Part shown: positions 26,478 through 35,887 of the stretch, piece by piece
Layout: each line of letters starts with the position of its first letter
Position numbering within the stretch: the stretch's first letter is position 1
Assembly: GCF_000519325.1 (NCBI RefSeq)
Contig: NZ_KI912613.1
Span: 4,808,071-4,872,070, forward strand
Direction: 5' to 3'
Source of the DNA: Patulibacter minatonensis DSM 18081
GTDB lineage: Bacteria > Actinomycetota > Thermoleophilia > Solirubrobacterales > Solirubrobacteraceae
Length of the DNA: 64,000 nt
Notes under the pieces: generated by a model
The model's database searches: none
What the model saw: the letters and a program-made list of their open reading frames with translations, nothing else
What the model was told of the DNA's origin: nothing
Program-made: the position numbers and the translations under genes

Positions 26478-27917
26478 ATGACGCTCGCCTCCCGACTCCT
26501 CCTGCCGATCCTCGTGCTGCTGGCGCTCGCCGGCGCGCCATCCCAGGCGAGCGCGCTCTCGAGCGTGGTGCAGGACGACGCGCTGCTGCTGTCGGGCGAC
26601 CAGGCGAAGGTCGACGGGGCCCTGTCGAAGGCCGAGGCGATCGGGTTCACGCACGTCCGGCTGACCGCGAACTGGCAGGAGATCGCCCCGGACGCCGCGA
26701 GCGACACCCAGCCGATCTTCGACGCGAAGAACTCGGCGTCGTACCCCGCCGGCGTGTGGGACCGTCTCGACCTCGCGGTCCGTGCCGTCCGCGCGCACCA
26801 CATGGAGCCGATGATCGACATCGGCTTCTGGGCGCCGTACTGGGCGACCACCGAGCCCGTCGGGTCGCAGGGGATCCGGGCCCGCGAGAACGTCGACCCG
26901 AGCGCGTTCTCGGACTTCGCGGAGGCCGTCGTCCGGCGCTACCACGGGGACTTCGTGCCGGCGGCCGGCGCGGCACGGTCGAAGGCGGGCGCGACGTCCG
27001 CCGCGACCGGGTCGGGCGCTCCGCAGGTGTCCACCCGCGGCCTCTTCGACGCCCTCTTCGGCGGCGGCAAGCAGCCCGCGCCGGCGCCGACGACCACGAC
27101 TCCCGCGGCGCCCGCCAAGCCGGTCGTCCAGCCCCTGCCCGCGGTGAACACGTACACGCTGTGGAACGAGCCGAACATCAAGGGCTTCCTCACCCCGCAG
27201 TGGAAGAAGACGAAGAAGGGCCGCAAGCCGGCCAGCCCGGGCGTCTACCGCCGGATGCTGACCGCCGCGTACCCGCGGGTGAAGGCGATCAGCCCGAACG
27301 CCACGTTCCTCATCGGTGCCACGTCGAGCACCGGGTCCTACGCGCTGTCGGGGCTCCACGGCGGCGTCCCGCCGCTCCAGTTCATCCGCGAGCTGGCCTG
27401 CGTCGACGCGAAGCTCAAGCCGATCCGGAAGGGCGCGTGCAAGGGCTTCACCCAGCTGCCGGGCGACGGGTGGGCCCACCACCCGTACTCGTTCGAGACC
27501 GGCCCGTCGAACACGTCCGCCGACGGACGGCCCGACGACGCGATCCTCGGCGACACCGCGAAGCTGCACAAGCTCCTGACGAAGCTCGCCGCCCGCAAGC
27601 GCATCACGTGGGCCGACAGCGACCTCTACCTCACCGAGTACGGCTACTTCACCACCGTGATCGGGACGCACCGCGCGGTCACCGAGCCCGAGCAGGCGAA
27701 GCTCGTCGGCGACGCGTTCCGGCTGGCCAGCCAGTTCCCGGGCGTGAAGATGATGAGCCAGTTCCTGCTGCAGGACGTCCAGTGCGACGGCGGCCGGACG
27801 ACGTCCTGCCTGAACTGGACCACCGGCCTGATGCACACCGACGGCACCCCGAAGCCGCTGCTCGGCGTCCTCACGGACATCCTGCACTCGCTGGTGCCGG
27901 AGGACGCGGGGCGGTAG
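26478..27917 (+). CDS. Secreted glycoside hydrolase-like TIM-barrel protein
   Basis: 479 residues with a cleavable signal peptide (residues 1-26, ending SQASALS). The fold resembles cellulase-type clan-A glycosidases (GH5/GH39-like): VRLTANWQEIAP, PMIDIGFWAPYW, the acid/base Glu in TLWNEPNIKGFL (near residue 230) and a plausible nucleophile Glu in LYLTEYGYF (near 380). Just before the WNEPN strand there is a disordered Ala/Pro/Thr-rich insert of about 55 residues. The substrate is unknown; a polysaccharide or glycoside outside the cell is inferred. It is divergent from trpE and convergent with hisIE. Confidence 0.82.
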   Translation: MTLASRLLLPILVLLALAGAPSQASALSSVVQDDALLLSGDQAKVDGALSKAEAIGFTHVRLTANWQEIAPDAASDTQPIFDAKNSASYPAGVWDRLDLAVRAVRAHHMEPMIDIGFWAPYWATTEPVGSQGIRARENVDPSAFSDFAEAVVRRYHGDFVPAAGAARSKAGATSAATGSGAPQVSTRGLFDALFGGGKQPAPAPTTTTPAAPAKPVVQPLPAVNTYTLWNEPNIKGFLTPQWKKTKKGRKPASPGVYRRMLTAAYPRVKAISPNATFLIGATSSTGSYALSGLHGGVPPLQFIRELACVDAKLKPIRKGACKGFTQLPGDGWAHHPYSFETGPSNTSADGRPDDAILGDTAKLHKLLTKLAARKRITWADSDLYLTEYGYFTTVIGTHRAVTEPEQAKLVGDAFRLASQFPGVKMMSQFLLQDVQCDGGRTTSCLNWTTGLMHTDGTPKPLLGVLTDILHSLVPEDAGR

Positions 27918-27979
27918 GCGGCGGGCCTGACCGGTCGGCCGCAGCGCGATCGGACTGCGGCGGCGCGACGGCGCCGCGC

Positions 27980-28651
27980 CTACGCGCGGCGCTGCCGCAG
28001 GACCTCGAGGACGTCGTCCAGGGTGCGGTCGCGACCCTGGATCAGCGCGAGGAGGTGGTAGAGGACGTCGGCGGCCTCGTTGTCGACGCGGTCGTCGGTC
28101 TCCTCGCGGGCGGCGCGGAAGACCTCCTCGGCCTCCTCCTCGACCTTGCCGCCGGCGAAGGCGCGGTCGTTGAGCAGTTGCGCGGTGTAGGAACCCTCGG
28201 GCGCGTTGGCGCGGCGGTCGGCGAGCACGCGGACGAGGTCGGGCAGGACCTCGTGCGGTGCCAGCAGGGCGCCCACGCCCTCGCCCTCGGGGGCCCAGTC
28301 GTCGGCCGCGGGGCCCTCGGGCGCGCCGACGGGGTGGAAGCAGGTGCGCGCGCCGGTGTGGCAGGCGGGGCCGGCGGGCTCGACGAGCGCGAGGACGGCG
28401 TCCTGGTCGCAGTCGATCCGGAGCGCCCGGACCTTCTGGACGTTCCCGGAGGTCGCGCCCTTGTGCCAGAGCTCGTCGCGGGACCGCGACCACAGGTGCA
28501 GCTCGCCGGTCTCGCGGGTCCGCGTCAGCGCCTCGTCGTTGGCGTAGGCCAGGGTCAACACCTCGCCGGTGCTCCAGTCCTGGATCACCACCGGCACGAG
28601 GCCGGCGTCGTCGAAGCGCACGGTGGCGGTCAGGTCCGGCAGCACGGGCAC
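27980..28651 (-). CDS. hisIE: Bifunctional phosphoribosyl-AMP cyclohydrolase / phosphoribosyl-ATP pyrophosphatase
   Basis: 223 residues carrying steps two and three of histidine synthesis. The N-terminal HisI domain has VVIQDWSTGEVLTLAY, GELHLWSRSRDELWHKG, DCDQDAVLALVE and the metal-binding CHTGARTCF. The C-terminal HisE domain (about 130-223) has GSYTAQLL, GGKVEEEAEEV and DNEAADVLYHLLALI. GTG 28651 is chosen; GTG 28645 is also possible. No other his genes are nearby. Confidence 0.96.
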   Translation of the reverse strand: MPVLPDLTATVRFDDAGLVPVVIQDWSTGEVLTLAYANDEALTRTRETGELHLWSRSRDELWHKGATSGNVQKVRALRIDCDQDAVLALVEPAGPACHTGARTCFHPVGAPEGPAADDWAPEGEGVGALLAPHEVLPDLVRVLADRRANAPEGSYTAQLLNDRAFAGGKVEEEAEEVFRAAREETDDRVDNEAADVLYHLLALIQGRDRTLDDVLEVLRQRRA

Positions 28652-28689
28652 GCGGCGATTCTGACAGCGGGGGTCCGGCGGCGGGTCTC

Positions 28690-28920
28690 CGGGTGGGTCG
28701 GCGGTCCGGTGGCAGAGCGGTCGGGTGCTCGGGCGGCCCGGTGGCAGAGCGGTCCGGTGTCGGGTGGCCGGGCGATCGGGTGGCCGGTGCCGGTACTCGG
28801 GCGGTCGGGTGGCCGGACGGCCAGGTACTCGGGCGGCCCGGTACTCGGAGGCCAGGTGGCCGGGCGGCGGGGCCGTTCCGGTGCCCGAGCGGCCCGGTGG
28901 CCGAGCGGCTCGGCCGTGCG
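28690..28920. repeat. Degenerate short GC repeat tract
   Basis: About 230 bp built from variants of GGTCGGGTGGCCGG and CGGGCGGCCCGG, roughly every 10-11 bp, with one 31-bp duplicate (GGTGGCAGAGCGGTC at 28709 and 28740). It opens the 734-bp gap between divergent hisIE and the secreted protein gene at 29386. No gene is supported in it. Confidence 0.65.
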
Positions 28921-28962
28921 ACGATCGCCGCGCTGCCGGGCCGAGCCGACCACGCGGCCGCC

Positions 28963-29125
28963 GCAGGAACGAACGCCGGCTCCCGCCGGGCGGCGCGGCC
29001 GGCGTTCGAACCTGCGCCCCCGGCGCAGGAACGCACGCCGGCATCGCGGAACGAGACGGCCGGCGTTCGAACCTGCGCCCCCAGCGCAGGAATGCACGCC
29101 GGCACCGTGTGACGTCCGGCCCCGG
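28963..29125. repeat. 61-62-bp palindromic tandem repeat, 3 copies (family 3)
   Basis: GCAGGAA begins at 28963, 29025 and 29086 (62 and 61 bp). Each complete unit is a palindrome of the type GCGCAGGAACGCACGCCGGC ... GCCGGCGTTCGAACCTGCGC. The same unit family forms the array at 49336. Confidence 0.9.
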
Positions 29126-29190
29126 CGCGCATTCCTGCGGTCGTCGGCCGCTGGTCCGAGGTCTTCGGGTCGCCGACCCGCATGACCCGG

Positions 29191-29300
29191 CCGTCCGGCA
29201 GCGATCCGTGCCGCCCCGCCGCACAACCCGCTGCCACCCCCCGCCCCACGAGCCGTCCGGCAGCGCTCCGTGCCGCCCCACCCCGCGAACCGCCCGCCCC
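29191..29300. repeat. 62-bp repeat, 2 copies (family 1)
   Basis: CCGTCCGGCAGCG begins at 29191 and 29253 (62 bp). GGCAGCG pairs with CGCTGCC in the first unit. The core TGCCGCCCCGCCGCAC (29209) matches the core of the 13918 array (TGCCGCCCCACCGCAC) in 15 of 16 bases. Confidence 0.82.
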
Positions 29301-29385
29301 CGGTCCCACCCCGCGAACGCCGTCCACCACTGGCGACCCGGCGGGTGGGGTGCCTCGGCGGCCGGAATCCATACCATTGCCGCCG

Positions 29386-31521
29386 ATGAAGGCCGCGCCG
29401 AAGCACCGGCGGCGAATCGCCGCCGCGGCGCTCGCCGCGCTCCTGGCCGCTCTGCTGGCGTTCGTCGCCTTCGGGAGCGGCGACGGCGGATCGACCCCGA
29501 CGGGCACGACCCGGGTCGCCGATCCGACGACCGAGGACTCCGTCGACAACGGCAGCGACGCCGACGAGGTGCCCACGGATCCGAAGTTCGACCAGGCCGG
29601 CAAGAAGGCCGAGCGCGAACTGTCGGTGTCGGACGACGACGACGCCTGGGCGGTCCCGGACGCCGTCTCGATGCCGCTGAACCGGCTGTGGAACGAGAAG
29701 AAGGGCGTGTACGTCTCCCCGGGCGGCAGGGTCAGCACCCGACTGAACGCCGAGCTCCTGCGCCTGCACGCGGCGGCGGCCGTCGCCGGGCACAAGGGCT
29801 CCGCGCGGCACGACAACCGGGTGCGCCGGATCGTCGCCTACCTGACCGGCCCCGCGTACATCGACAGCAGCGAGGGCGAGAAGTTCGGCAGCTCCCGCCA
29901 CAACTCGATCCACGTGCCGGGGTGGCGCCAGTCGTCCTCGGAGGTCGTCAACCAGCACCCGAGCATCGACGCCACCGTCGCCCGCGGCCTGCGGATGGCG
30001 TGGCTGGCGCGCGCGAACGTGAAGCTCTCGGGCAAGGCCCGCGACGCGATCCGCAAGGACGTCGTGGCCGTCGCCTCCTCGAAGGCGTTCCGCAACCCGG
30101 AGCGCCTGCTGAACCAGATCAACTGGAACGCCGACCTCTACGCGGCCGCCGCGACCGTCTCCAACGACGACACCCTGCTGAAGAACGACTACCGCGCGCA
30201 GCTGCAGTGGTTCGTCGACCACGCGCACGAGCCGACGGTCGAGGGCGGCCGGCCGAACCTCAGCAGCGGCAACGGGTTCTTCTACCAGCCCGAGGCCGAC
30301 TCGCAGACGGTGCTCAACCGCAGCGACACCGTCGAGTACGCGAGCATCGTCATGGGCGCCCTGCGCTACTACGACGAGGCCGTCAGGGCGGGCATGAAGC
30401 CGCTCTCCGACGACGACCAGAAGACGCTGACGGCCTGGGTCTCCCACACGCTCGAGGCCGACTGGACGGCGTCGGGCTACCTGAACTGGGAGACCGGGAA
30501 GGCCGGCTCCCGCCTGCACCTGCGCCAGTACTGGGCGCTCGCGCTCGACGGCGTCGCCAACGGCCTGCTCGGCAGCGCCGGGATGACGAAGCGCGACCCG
30601 ACGGAGGGCGACCGCGTCGTCAGCCGCGGCGAGGAGCTCTTCCGCCGCTGGTCCTCCGGCGCCGGGACCGTCCTCCTGCCGGCGACGTCGTTCAACTACC
30701 CGTCGCGCTTCGTCGGGGTGCGGAACAACCGCACGACCGCGAGCGTCCGGCTCGGCGCGACGATCGCCGAGTGGGCGGCGGACTGCCGGTGCCGCGGACG
30801 CCTCGCCGCCCCCGCGTCCGCCAAGGCGCCGGTCCTGACCCGCTTCGACCCCGAGTTCAAGCGCCTCACCGTCAACGGCCCGCGCTACTCGACCGCGCTG
30901 TCCCCGACCGCGATCCCGACCGGCGGCGGCCTCGAGCCCGCCTGGCTCCTGGACGCGAACGCCGACAGCCTGATCGCCCTGGGCGGCGGCGGACAGGGCT
31001 CGCTCGGCCTGCGCCTGGTCGGCGACGGCAAGGTCCTGCTCGACACGCAGCCCGGCCCGACCCAGGTCGGCGCGCTCGCCCTGCGCCAGGCGAAGAAGGA
31101 CCCGAACGCCTACACCGGCCGCGCCGCCCTGGGCGACACCGTCGTCCGCGTCACGCACCGCTTCCTGCCCGACCGGATCATCACGACCTACCTCGTGGAC
31201 CCGCGCCGCGACGTCGAGGTCCAGCTCCGCCTGCCGTCCGCCGGCCGGAGCGGCACCGTGCGCTGCGGTCCGGGCGTCCTCGGCCTGCCGAAGCGCGGCC
31301 GGCTCCCCGGCTGCGGCCGCGGTCAGGACTACGTCGTCCGCTCCGCCGGCGGCGCCTCGATGCACGTGGGCCTCCTCGGCCTCACGCCCGGCGGGATCAT
31401 CACCCGCAGCCGCCCCGGCGTCCGCTCGACCCTCCCCCGCCCGGGCAGCCAGGCGACCATCCGCATCCGCGTGAACAGCCGGACCCAGATCACCCGCGTG
31501 ATCCGGCCGGACGCGGACTAG
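29386..31521 (+). CDS. Secreted or membrane-anchored protein of unrecognised family, paralogue A
   Basis: 711 residues with a basic N-terminus and one hydrophobic signal/anchor segment (about 10-30), then a Ser/Thr/Asp-rich linker. Residues 100-500 are helical-looking and carry strong motifs shared with the 43037 gene: RLLNQINWNADLYAA (about 241), NRSDTVEYA (about 311) and GYLNWETGK-AGSRLHLRQYW (about 364-384). Residues 520-711 look like beta strands. The layout recalls alpha/alpha-toroid polysaccharide lyases with a C-terminal beta-sandwich, but I cannot name a family, so function is open. A -10/RBS is not evident. The ATG at 29386 is the first start after the repeat-filled gap. Confidence 0.88.
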   Translation: MKAAPKHRRRIAAAALAALLAALLAFVAFGSGDGGSTPTGTTRVADPTTEDSVDNGSDADEVPTDPKFDQAGKKAERELSVSDDDDAWAVPDAVSMPLNRLWNEKKGVYVSPGGRVSTRLNAELLRLHAAAAVAGHKGSARHDNRVRRIVAYLTGPAYIDSSEGEKFGSSRHNSIHVPGWRQSSSEVVNQHPSIDATVARGLRMAWLARANVKLSGKARDAIRKDVVAVASSKAFRNPERLLNQINWNADLYAAAATVSNDDTLLKNDYRAQLQWFVDHAHEPTVEGGRPNLSSGNGFFYQPEADSQTVLNRSDTVEYASIVMGALRYYDEAVRAGMKPLSDDDQKTLTAWVSHTLEADWTASGYLNWETGKAGSRLHLRQYWALALDGVANGLLGSAGMTKRDPTEGDRVVSRGEELFRRWSSGAGTVLLPATSFNYPSRFVGVRNNRTTASVRLGATIAEWAADCRCRGRLAAPASAKAPVLTRFDPEFKRLTVNGPRYSTALSPTAIPTGGGLEPAWLLDANADSLIALGGGGQGSLGLRLVGDGKVLLDTQPGPTQVGALALRQAKKDPNAYTGRAALGDTVVRVTHRFLPDRIITTYLVDPRRDVEVQLRLPSAGRSGTVRCGPGVLGLPKRGRLPGCGRGQDYVVRSAGGASMHVGLLGLTPGGIITRSRPGVRSTLPRPGSQATIRIRVNSRTQITRVIRPDAD

Positions 31522-31555
31522 CGCCGTTCGCCCGGCGCACGGGCTGCCCTGCGGG

Positions 31556-31990
31556 TCACCCGCCGAACGGCCCGTGCCCGCTGCAGACCCCGATCCAGCC
31601 GAGGAACGAGAGGCCGCCGATCACGGTCGCCGAGGCCGTGAGCACCATCTCCGCGGCTATCCAGCGGACGCGCTGCTCCGTGCGGACCCAGACGGCCGCC
31701 AGGCCCAGGAGGACGAGCAGCCCGAGCGGGACGGCGCCGAGGGCGGAGGTCACCGAGACGTAGGAGAACGTCGCCGTGCCGGGGCCGGTGCAGCGCTCCG
31801 CGGCCGGCGTGGCGACGAGCTCGATCAGGACGCCCGCGATGCCCAGCAGCGCGAGGACGAGCTCCAGGGCCAGGAACGCGTGCAGGACGGGACCGCGCCG
31901 GACCGCGCCGTCCTCCGGTGCGGACGGACCCGGCAGGTCCATGTGGGCCGGAGGGCCGGTCGGGTCCTTCGGTGCGGGCGGACCCGCCAC
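31556..31990 (-). CDS. Four-helix membrane protein, function unknown
   Basis: 144 residues from GTG 31990. After a Pro-rich cytoplasmic leader (about 35 residues) come about four hydrophobic segments (around 38-58, 76-99, 108-125 and 128-138). I do not recognise the family. It begins 2 bp after the era stop, so it is probably translated from the same transcript. Confidence 0.75.
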   Translation of the reverse strand: MAGPPAPKDPTGPPAHMDLPGPSAPEDGAVRRGPVLHAFLALELVLALLGIAGVLIELVATPAAERCTGPGTATFSYVSVTSALGAVPLGLLVLLGLAAVWVRTEQRVRWIAAEMVLTASATVIGGLSFLGWIGVCSGHGPFGG

Positions 31991-31992
31991 GG

Positions 31993-32970
31993 TCAGTCGA
32001 TCTCGAGCCGGTCCAGCAGCGTGTCGTCGGAGCGCCAGTTGCGGCGGACCTTGACCTGGAGGTCCAGGTGCACGCGGGTGCCGAGCTCGCGCTCGAGCTC
32101 CTTGCGGGCGGCGGTGCCGATCGTGCGGACCATCTTGCCGCCGGCGCCGATCAGGATGCCCTTCTGGGACGGCGACTCGACCCAGGCGTTGGCGACGATC
32201 ACGTGGAGGTCGTCGCCGGGGCGCTCGATCTCCTCGATCTGGACCTCGACGGCGTGCGGGACCTCCTGGAAGGTCCGGCGCAGGATCTGCTCGCGGACGA
32301 GCTCGGCCAGCAGGACGTGCTGCGGCTGGTCGGAGCTCTCGTCGACCGGGAAGTAGAACGGCCCCTTCGGCAGCAGGCCGACGAGGTGCTCCAGCAGCGG
32401 CTGCACGCCGATCCCGGACTTCGCGGAGATCGGGAAGACGTCCTCGCCGATCTCGAGCTCGGCGGCGGCGACGAGGACGGCCATCGTCTCGCCGCGGCTC
32501 AGGCGGTCGACCTTGTTGACCGCGATGACGGTCGGGCCGCGCGTCTCGCGGAGCTGGGAGGCGATGTAGCGGTCGCCCGGGCCGACGCCCTCCTCGCCGT
32601 TCAGGACGAGCAGCGTGACGTCGGCCTCGCGCAGCTCGGAGTCCACCCGCCGCTGCATGCGGCCCGTGAGCGAGTCCTTCGGGCGCTGCACGCCGGGAAG
32701 GTCGACGAGGACGATCTGGGCGTCCTCGCGCGTCAGGACCCCGCGGATCGCGCGGCGGGTCGTCTGCGGCTTGTCGGACGTGATCGCGACCTTCGCGCCG
32801 ACCAGGGCGTTGGTGAGCGTCGACTTGCCGGCGTTCGGGCGGCCGGCGAACGCGACGAAGCCGGAGCGCTTGGCGTCCGGGTCGAGATCCGGGTCGGTCA
32901 GGGGCTTCTCGTCCGGGTCGAAGACCGGGACGGGCAGCTCGACGCCGTCGTCGGGGCCGTACGTGCTCAA
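31993..32970 (-). CDS. era: GTPase Era
   Basis: 325 residues; a 16S rRNA-binding GTPase for 30S assembly. G1 is GRPNAGKST (near residue 42), G3 VDLPGVQ, G4 NKVD and G5 SAKSG. The C-terminal KH domain contains GILIGAGGKMVRTIGTAARK. The start is most likely TTG 32970, which overlaps the ybeY stop (TTGA). No in-frame ATG or GTG lies between this TTG and the GTPase core. The first 32 residues are an acidic non-conserved leader. Confidence 0.95.
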   Translation of the reverse strand: MSTYGPDDGVELPVPVFDPDEKPLTDPDLDPDAKRSGFVAFAGRPNAGKSTLTNALVGAKVAITSDKPQTTRRAIRGVLTREDAQIVLVDLPGVQRPKDSLTGRMQRRVDSELREADVTLLVLNGEEGVGPGDRYIASQLRETRGPTVIAVNKVDRLSRGETMAVLVAAAELEIGEDVFPISAKSGIGVQPLLEHLVGLLPKGPFYFPVDESSDQPQHVLLAELVREQILRRTFQEVPHAVEVQIEEIERPGDDLHVIVANAWVESPSQKGILIGAGGKMVRTIGTAARKELERELGTRVHLDLQVKVRRNWRSDDTLLDRLEID

Positions 32971-33557
32971 GCCTCGGTCCCAGCGGTCGGGCCGGCGGGC
33001 GGGGAGGGGGGCGGGTCGTGGTTCTCGTACCAGGACAGGATCTGTCCCTGCACGGCGAGCATCTCGCCGGAATCGGTCTCGTGATCGAAGCCCACGAGGT
33101 GGAGGATGCCGTGTACCACGGCCTCCCGCATGCTGACCGTGTGCTCGGGGCAGACGACGACGTCCCCGATCTCGCGCGGACCGGCCACCGGACCGGCTCC
33201 GTCGACAGGGAACGAGAGCACGTCCGTCGGCTTGTCCCTGCCCCGGTGCTCGAGGTTCAGGGCGTGGATCGCCTCGGGCTCGAGGATGGTGATCGCGACG
33301 TGGCCGTCGGTCACGCCGGCGGACGCCGCGGCGGTCTCGACGAGCTCGCGGAGGTCCTGGCCGGACGGCATGCCGTCGGGGAGCCGGTCCTCGTCGAAGT
33401 CCTCGTGGTCGACCTCGAGCTCGATCTCGAGGGCGGATCCTTCGACATCCGGGCCGAGGTCGTCGGCCGCACCGACGTCGGACGTCGAGGGCCAGCCTCC
33501 CGACCCCGAGGCACCCGGGACGGGCGTCCCGAAGGCCTCGGGGTCGGGACCGCTCAC
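32967..33557 (-). CDS. ybeY: Endoribonuclease YbeY (rRNA maturation)
   Basis: 196 residues; the zinc-dependent RNase involved in 16S rRNA processing. The metal motif is VVHGILHLVGFDHE near residue 150, preceded by KPTDVLSFP. The N-terminal 45 residues are acidic and low-complexity. GTG 33557 overlaps the phoH stop (GTGA), and its stop overlaps the era start, giving a tightly coupled phoH-ybeY-era string. Confidence 0.95.
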   Translation of the reverse strand: MSGPDPEAFGTPVPGASGSGGWPSTSDVGAADDLGPDVEGSALEIELEVDHEDFDEDRLPDGMPSGQDLRELVETAAASAGVTDGHVAITILEPEAIHALNLEHRGRDKPTDVLSFPVDGAGPVAGPREIGDVVVCPEHTVSMREAVVHGILHLVGFDHETDSGEMLAVQGQILSWYENHDPPPSPPAGPTAGTEA

Positions 33558-34648
33558 GCGGGGCGACGCTCCTTGCGGCGACCGTCTGCCGGCCGGAGCT
33601 CGGGAGCGAGGCTCTCGGCGTGGGTCTCGTACGCGGCGACGATCTTCTGGACCAGGTCGTTCCGGACGACGTCACGACGCTCGAAGCGCACGAACTCGAC
33701 CTTCTCGACGTCCTCCAGCACGTCCGCCACCGCGACCAGGCCCGACCGCTGCTCACGCGGGAGGTCGACCTGCGTGATGTCGCCCGTGATGACCATCTTC
33801 GACCGGTAGCCCAGGCGCGTCAGGAACATCTTCATCTGCTCGGGCGTGGTGTTCTGGGCCTCGTCCAGGATGATGAAGGCGTCGTTCAGCGTGCGGCCGC
33901 GCATGAAGGCGAGCGGCGCGACCTCGATCACGCCGTTCTCCATGTACGCGGTCACCCGCTCGGGGTCCAGCATGTCGTGCAGGGCGTCGAAGAGCGGCCG
34001 CAGGTACGGGTCGATCTTCTGCATGAGGTCGCCGGGGAGGAACCCCAGCTGCTCGCCCGCCTCGACGGCCGGGCGGGTCAGGATGATCCGTTTGATCTCG
34101 TGGCGCGCCAGGGCGTCCGCGGCGGCGGCGACCGCCAGGAACGTCTTGCCGGTGCCGGCGGGACCGATGCCGAACGTGACCGTGTTCTCGCGGATCGCGT
34201 CGACGTAGCGCTTCTGCAGCGCCGTCTTCGGGGCCACGCGGACGTCGCGCGACGGGTTCTGCCAGACGACGTCCGTGAGGACCTCGGCCGGCTTCTGGGA
34301 CGCGCCCAGCGCGGACTCGACGGCCGGGATGGTCCCGGCGTCCAGCGTGTGCCCGCGCGAGGACAGCGTGATGAGTTCCCGGACCACGGTGGCGGCCTGC
34401 TGGACCGCCTCCGCCTCACCGTCGAGCGTCAGCAGATTTCCGCGCAGGAAGACGTCGCAGTCGACGTGCTCCCCCAGTGCGCGGAGGCCGGCTTCACCGG
34501 CATCGCTGAGCTGAACGGCGACCTCATACGGCACTTCGAGCCGTCGCCTCAGAACGTTCTCCCTGGGTTCGTGGTTCCGCGGCGCGCACCACCGGAATCG
34601 ACGAGGGTGCGCGGCCCATCGGGGCCTGCCGCGGTTGCGTTCATGCAA
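33554..34648 (-). CDS. phoH: PhoH-like ATPase
   Basis: About 364 residues. The Walker A is GIGPAGTGKTFLA, with ILTRPAVEAGE, QLGFLPGDL, FIILDEAQNTT (Walker B) and MVITGDITQVDLP, all typical of the PhoH/PhoL family found next to ybeY and thought to act on RNA. The listed start is a TTG. The true start may be further in, since the first 35 residues are Arg/Pro-rich and not family-like; I see no better ATG or GTG in frame. Confidence 0.93.
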   Translation of the reverse strand: MHERNRGRPRWAAHPRRFRWCAPRNHEPRENVLRRRLEVPYEVAVQLSDAGEAGLRALGEHVDCDVFLRGNLLTLDGEAEAVQQAATVVRELITLSSRGHTLDAGTIPAVESALGASQKPAEVLTDVVWQNPSRDVRVAPKTALQKRYVDAIRENTVTFGIGPAGTGKTFLAVAAAADALARHEIKRIILTRPAVEAGEQLGFLPGDLMQKIDPYLRPLFDALHDMLDPERVTAYMENGVIEVAPLAFMRGRTLNDAFIILDEAQNTTPEQMKMFLTRLGYRSKMVITGDITQVDLPREQRSGLVAVADVLEDVEKVEFVRFERRDVVRNDLVQKIVAAYETHAESLAPELRPADGRRKERRPA

Positions 34649-34852
34649 GGCAGATCATACGCCCCTCCCCCGGACGGATCGAACGGCTCTCACACGGCGT
34701 TCACGTGATGGGGCGGGTTCGAGCCCGGGGCGGGCGGAGCGCGGACCGGGCGGTCGGCGCCCGGCGGACCGGCCGGGGCGGACCACCGGTGCATGGACAC
34801 GGGCGCTCCGGCGCGAGAGGGTGCTCGCGAAGGCATCCCCCGAAGGAGCGAC

Positions 34853-35743
34853 ATGAGCAGCGAGCACGTCCTGAGCACCCTCGTCGACGACGGGCACTAC
34901 TTCGAGTGTCCGCGGTGGCACGACGGGCGGTGGTGGGTCTCGGACTTCTACTCGCACGCCGTCCTCGCGATCGACCCCGACGGCACGACCGAGAGGGTGC
35001 TGCGGGTCGACGCCCAGCCGTCCGGCCTCGGGTGGCTGCCCGACGGCGACCTGCTGGTCGTCTCGATGAAGGACCGGAAGCTCCTCCGCCGCGGTGCCGA
35101 CGGGGCCGTGGCGATCCACGCCGACCTCGACGGGCTCGCGAGCGGCCACCCCAACGACATGCTGGTCCGCGACGGCCACGCCTACGTCGGGAACTTCGGC
35201 TTCGACCTGATGGGCGGTGCCGACCCGACGACCGCGGACCTCGTGCACGTCGCCCCGGACGGCACCGCGAGCGTCGCCGCCTCGGACCTGTGGTTCCCGA
35301 ACGGCATGGTGCTCGCCGACGACACGACGCTCGTGGTCGCCGAGACCTTCGCCGCGCGCCTCACAGCCTTCACCATCGCGCCCGACGGGACGCTGCACGA
35401 CCGGCGCGTGTGGGCCCAGGTGCAGCCCGCCCCGGAGCCGGCGGACCTCGCGACGATGCTCGCGTCGTTCGCGTTCGCCCCCGACGGGTGCGCCGTCGAC
35501 GCCGAGGGCCACGTCTGGGCGGCCAACGCGCTCGGCGGCGTCCTGAACCGCATCGCCCCGGGCGGCCGGATCGTCGACGAGGTCGCGATGCCCGAGGGCC
35601 TCGGCGTGTTCGCCTGCGGCCTCGGGGGCGACGACGGCCGGACGCTGCTGGCCTGCGCGGCCCCCGACTTCCACGAGGCGGCGCGCGTCGCGGTCCGGGA
35701 GGCCGTGCTCCTGACGACGACCGTGGACGTACCGGCGGGGTGA
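34853..35743 (+). CDS. SMP-30/gluconolactonase-like beta-propeller hydrolase
   Basis: 296 residues, with an AAGGAG Shine-Dalgarno 5 bp before ATG 34853. It resembles the SMP-30/LRE group of six-bladed propellers that hydrolyse sugar lactones: YFECPRWHDGRWWVSDFYSH contains the metal-binding Glu, followed by SGHPNDMLVRDGHAYVGNFG (Asn-Asp of the site), LWFPNGMVLA and CAVDAEGHVWAAN. It is a single plus-strand gene inserted in the minus-strand prmA-phoH interval and is followed by repeat arrays. Confidence 0.88.
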   Translation: MSSEHVLSTLVDDGHYFECPRWHDGRWWVSDFYSHAVLAIDPDGTTERVLRVDAQPSGLGWLPDGDLLVVSMKDRKLLRRGADGAVAIHADLDGLASGHPNDMLVRDGHAYVGNFGFDLMGGADPTTADLVHVAPDGTASVAASDLWFPNGMVLADDTTLVVAETFAARLTAFTIAPDGTLHDRRVWAQVQPAPEPADLATMLASFAFAPDGCAVDAEGHVWAANALGGVLNRIAPGGRIVDEVAMPEGLGVFACGLGGDDGRTLLACAAPDFHEAARVAVREAVLLTTTVDVPAG

Positions 35744-35887
35744 GGCCGGGGCCGCGGGGACGGCCGGCCGGCGGGACGAGGGCGGGGCTGAAATGACTGG
35801 CGTCGGGAACGGGTGGGCGGGCCGGCGGAACACGGCCGAGATCCGGTCGACCCGGAGCTGCGGCACCGAGCACGGGTCCGATCGCCC

